NCBI GenBank assembly: GCA_025267735.1
Contig: CM046298.1
Location: 27,101,866 to 27,165,865, forward strand
DNA: 64,000 nucleotides
From: Mactra quadrangularis
Taxonomy: Eukaryota > Mollusca > Bivalvia > Venerida > Mactridae
Direction of reading: 5' to 3'
Position numbers and translations under genes: made by a program. The notes under the pieces were generated by a model. That model was not told where the DNA came from. It searched no databases and saw nothing but the letters and a program-made list of their open reading frames with translations. Of this stretch, positions 62,220 through 64,000 are shown in pieces (position 1 is the first letter of the stretch; each line of letters starts with the position of its first letter).

Positions 62220-63325
62220 TGGCTAATTAGTTCTTTATGCCACTTGTTTTCCGATTTTAACAGTGACAAAAGATGCCAAGAAAATACAAGAAAATCACAT
62301 TTGGTCGACGGTATCTAAGAATCCATTTCACACAGTTCTGGAAAAGACCTGACAATTGTTTCGTGTTAACTGTTGTAGCAACAAACAAAATGGGGGAAGT
62401 ATTCAGTATGAACAAAGATTAAGACAGATAAAATGTGCTAACAAAGACATAGTCGGTACATAAACTTAATGTAGATGTGTGACTATTTTCCAACGTATGT
62501 GCTAACACGTCTCCTGGGGAAACCTCTCAGACTTAAAGATCATTGTTTCTTTGCTGTAAATATCCGTAAAATCAACGATTCCGCATCAAACCAAAGAATA
62601 CATCAATTAAATTAAATCTAGACAAATATAAATTCCACACCGGTAAAGACATATAGATATATAACATAAGGAAAAAAGATTTATTTATTCTAAATAAAAG
62701 AGCATTTCTTTGGGAAGATTTCCCTAAGGACGGTATAACTTTATGGATATCTTCCAGCTAACGTATGCTTCTATTGTGTTCTGACAATGAAATTCGTAAA
62801 AAAGATTACTTTGATCGGATTTTTCTATCTTTTGTATCTTTTATGTTTTTTATTTCTTGTCCCAAGTCTAAATTTATAGATACATCAGTTATTGAAGAAG
62901 GTAAATTGATATTGACTACAATAAAACATGAAGAGAATCTTAACTTTGGAAGTATAATTTGATTTTTTGGAGCGTATTTATTCAGTGTTGGGAATCACGT
63001 GGCCTTTATGGTTCCTTACACGGCAAAACCGTTGTGGGTTTGGGAGAACTACCGCTAGAATTTTTTTTTGATGCTGCTTAGATTGCACTAGGTCTGATAA
63101 AAATTGGTTACATATAAATGTCATTTATCTTGTCTTTTTCATCTAAATTTGTTGAACTGGTCGTCATTTTTGCCGTGTTAAGAATATATATGTCACGTGA
63201 TTCCCTACACGTATACTTTCGCGGATAGAGATGAAAGTATAAGCGATGTCTCCTAAAATAGACGTATATACTAGTAACTATGTAAATTAAAAGTGGTAGG
63301 TTGAGAGAACTGATAAAGAAATTAT
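62220..63325. other. No recognisable gene
   Basis: AT-rich DNA. A 65-residue plus-strand ORF at 62765-62962 has no recognised similarity. Confidence 0.4.
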
Positions 63326-63328
63326 ATC

Positions 63329-63673
63329 AAAGGTACTCATTCACAGATTTCAACTTAAATATCAATTTTTTGTAAAACTATCAAAATTGTATGGAAACTT
63401 TTCCGAAGCAGGAAAGTAGTGTACTGATAATGACAAGTTTAGTGCAAATTGATATATAACTACAAAAGATGGTGTTTCATGTAGTAAAAATCTAACCCGT
63501 ATGTCACGCTATAGACACTCTTATTGCATTTTTGTGACTTTTGTTGTATATTTCTTGCAACCTATTGGTCAGTTTGCCTTAAAATATTATGAATTAATAC
63601 TTTAAAACAATTACAGACACTGAATGGTATTTTGACAATATAGAAAAATTAAACCCAATCTGTGAACTAGTAC
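63329..63673 (+). mobile_element. MITE family D, full copy
   Basis: AAAGGTACTCATTCACAGAT at the left and aatctgtgaactagtac at the right form inverted ends. The left flank reads TCAA in place of TTAA. The interior is the uninterrupted version of 17301-17855. Confidence 0.8.
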
Positions 63674-64000
63674 ACATTTCTTTCATATGTTTCAAACGCT
63701 TTATTCAATTGCATCAAATTGCAAACAATTGGAGGATAACATGCTATTTTTGAAAAGAAATACCAAACACGGTTGATTATATGTTAGCGTTCAAATTCGC
63801 TATGGTTCACATTGGACTCAAAGTCCTACAACTTAAATGAATCACTACTTGTATCTCCGATAAGAATTAATGTCTTTTACATCTACATCTACGGTATAAT
63901 AACTTTACAACATTGTCAGATGTAGTTCTTGTTATCAAAGAAATAAAACAACTTTCCTTAATTCAAGTAGACATATTGTTCGATAATTGTTTTATTTTAT

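Overview
The window looks like AT-rich nuclear DNA of an invertebrate, most likely a bivalve mollusc. The reasons are short exons with GT-AG junctions in long introns, no dense ORFs, and many tRNA-derived SINEs and small inverted-repeat elements of the kind common in bivalve genomes. The species cannot be read from the sequence.

One protein-coding gene is well supported. It lies on the minus strand and runs from about 21.7 kb down to the left edge. Fifteen phase-consistent exons (21681 down to 683) encode 709 residues of a type II membrane zinc metallopeptidase of family M13 (neprilysin / endothelin-converting-enzyme type). They cover a cytoplasmic tail, one membrane segment, the Cys-rich start of the ectodomain, the WRRC region and the HEITH zinc site. 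The C-terminal exons, with the third zinc ligand, lie beyond position 1. A further 58-nt exon at 44692-44749 splices in frame onto the first listed exon and may extend the cytoplasmic tail, giving an intron of about 23 kb. Two features are unusual for M13: a Ser/Thr/Asn-rich insertion with five N-glycosylation sequons, and loss of the usual Asn-Ala substrate-binding motif.

The rest is intron and intergenic DNA filled with repeats. Introns of the peptidase gene hold a 4.68-kb transposon with about 490-bp inverted arms and a 5-bp target duplication (12100-16780), a three-unit foldback MITE array inside it, a decayed mariner, SINEs and several MITEs. From 22 to 64 kb there is a 24-copy 61-bp minisatellite (28.7-30.1 kb), a 42-bp minisatellite carrying CRE palindromes (41.2-41.7 kb), two SINE families, a hAT-type MITE with a perfect 8-bp target duplication, foldback elements, and dispersed repeat pairs. 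Some of these pairs act as natural empty-site controls for nested insertions. One exon-like sequence with a decayed tandem copy (37.5 and 37.9 kb) is unassigned.

All function statements rest on motifs read by eye; family names for repeats come from termini and target duplications only.
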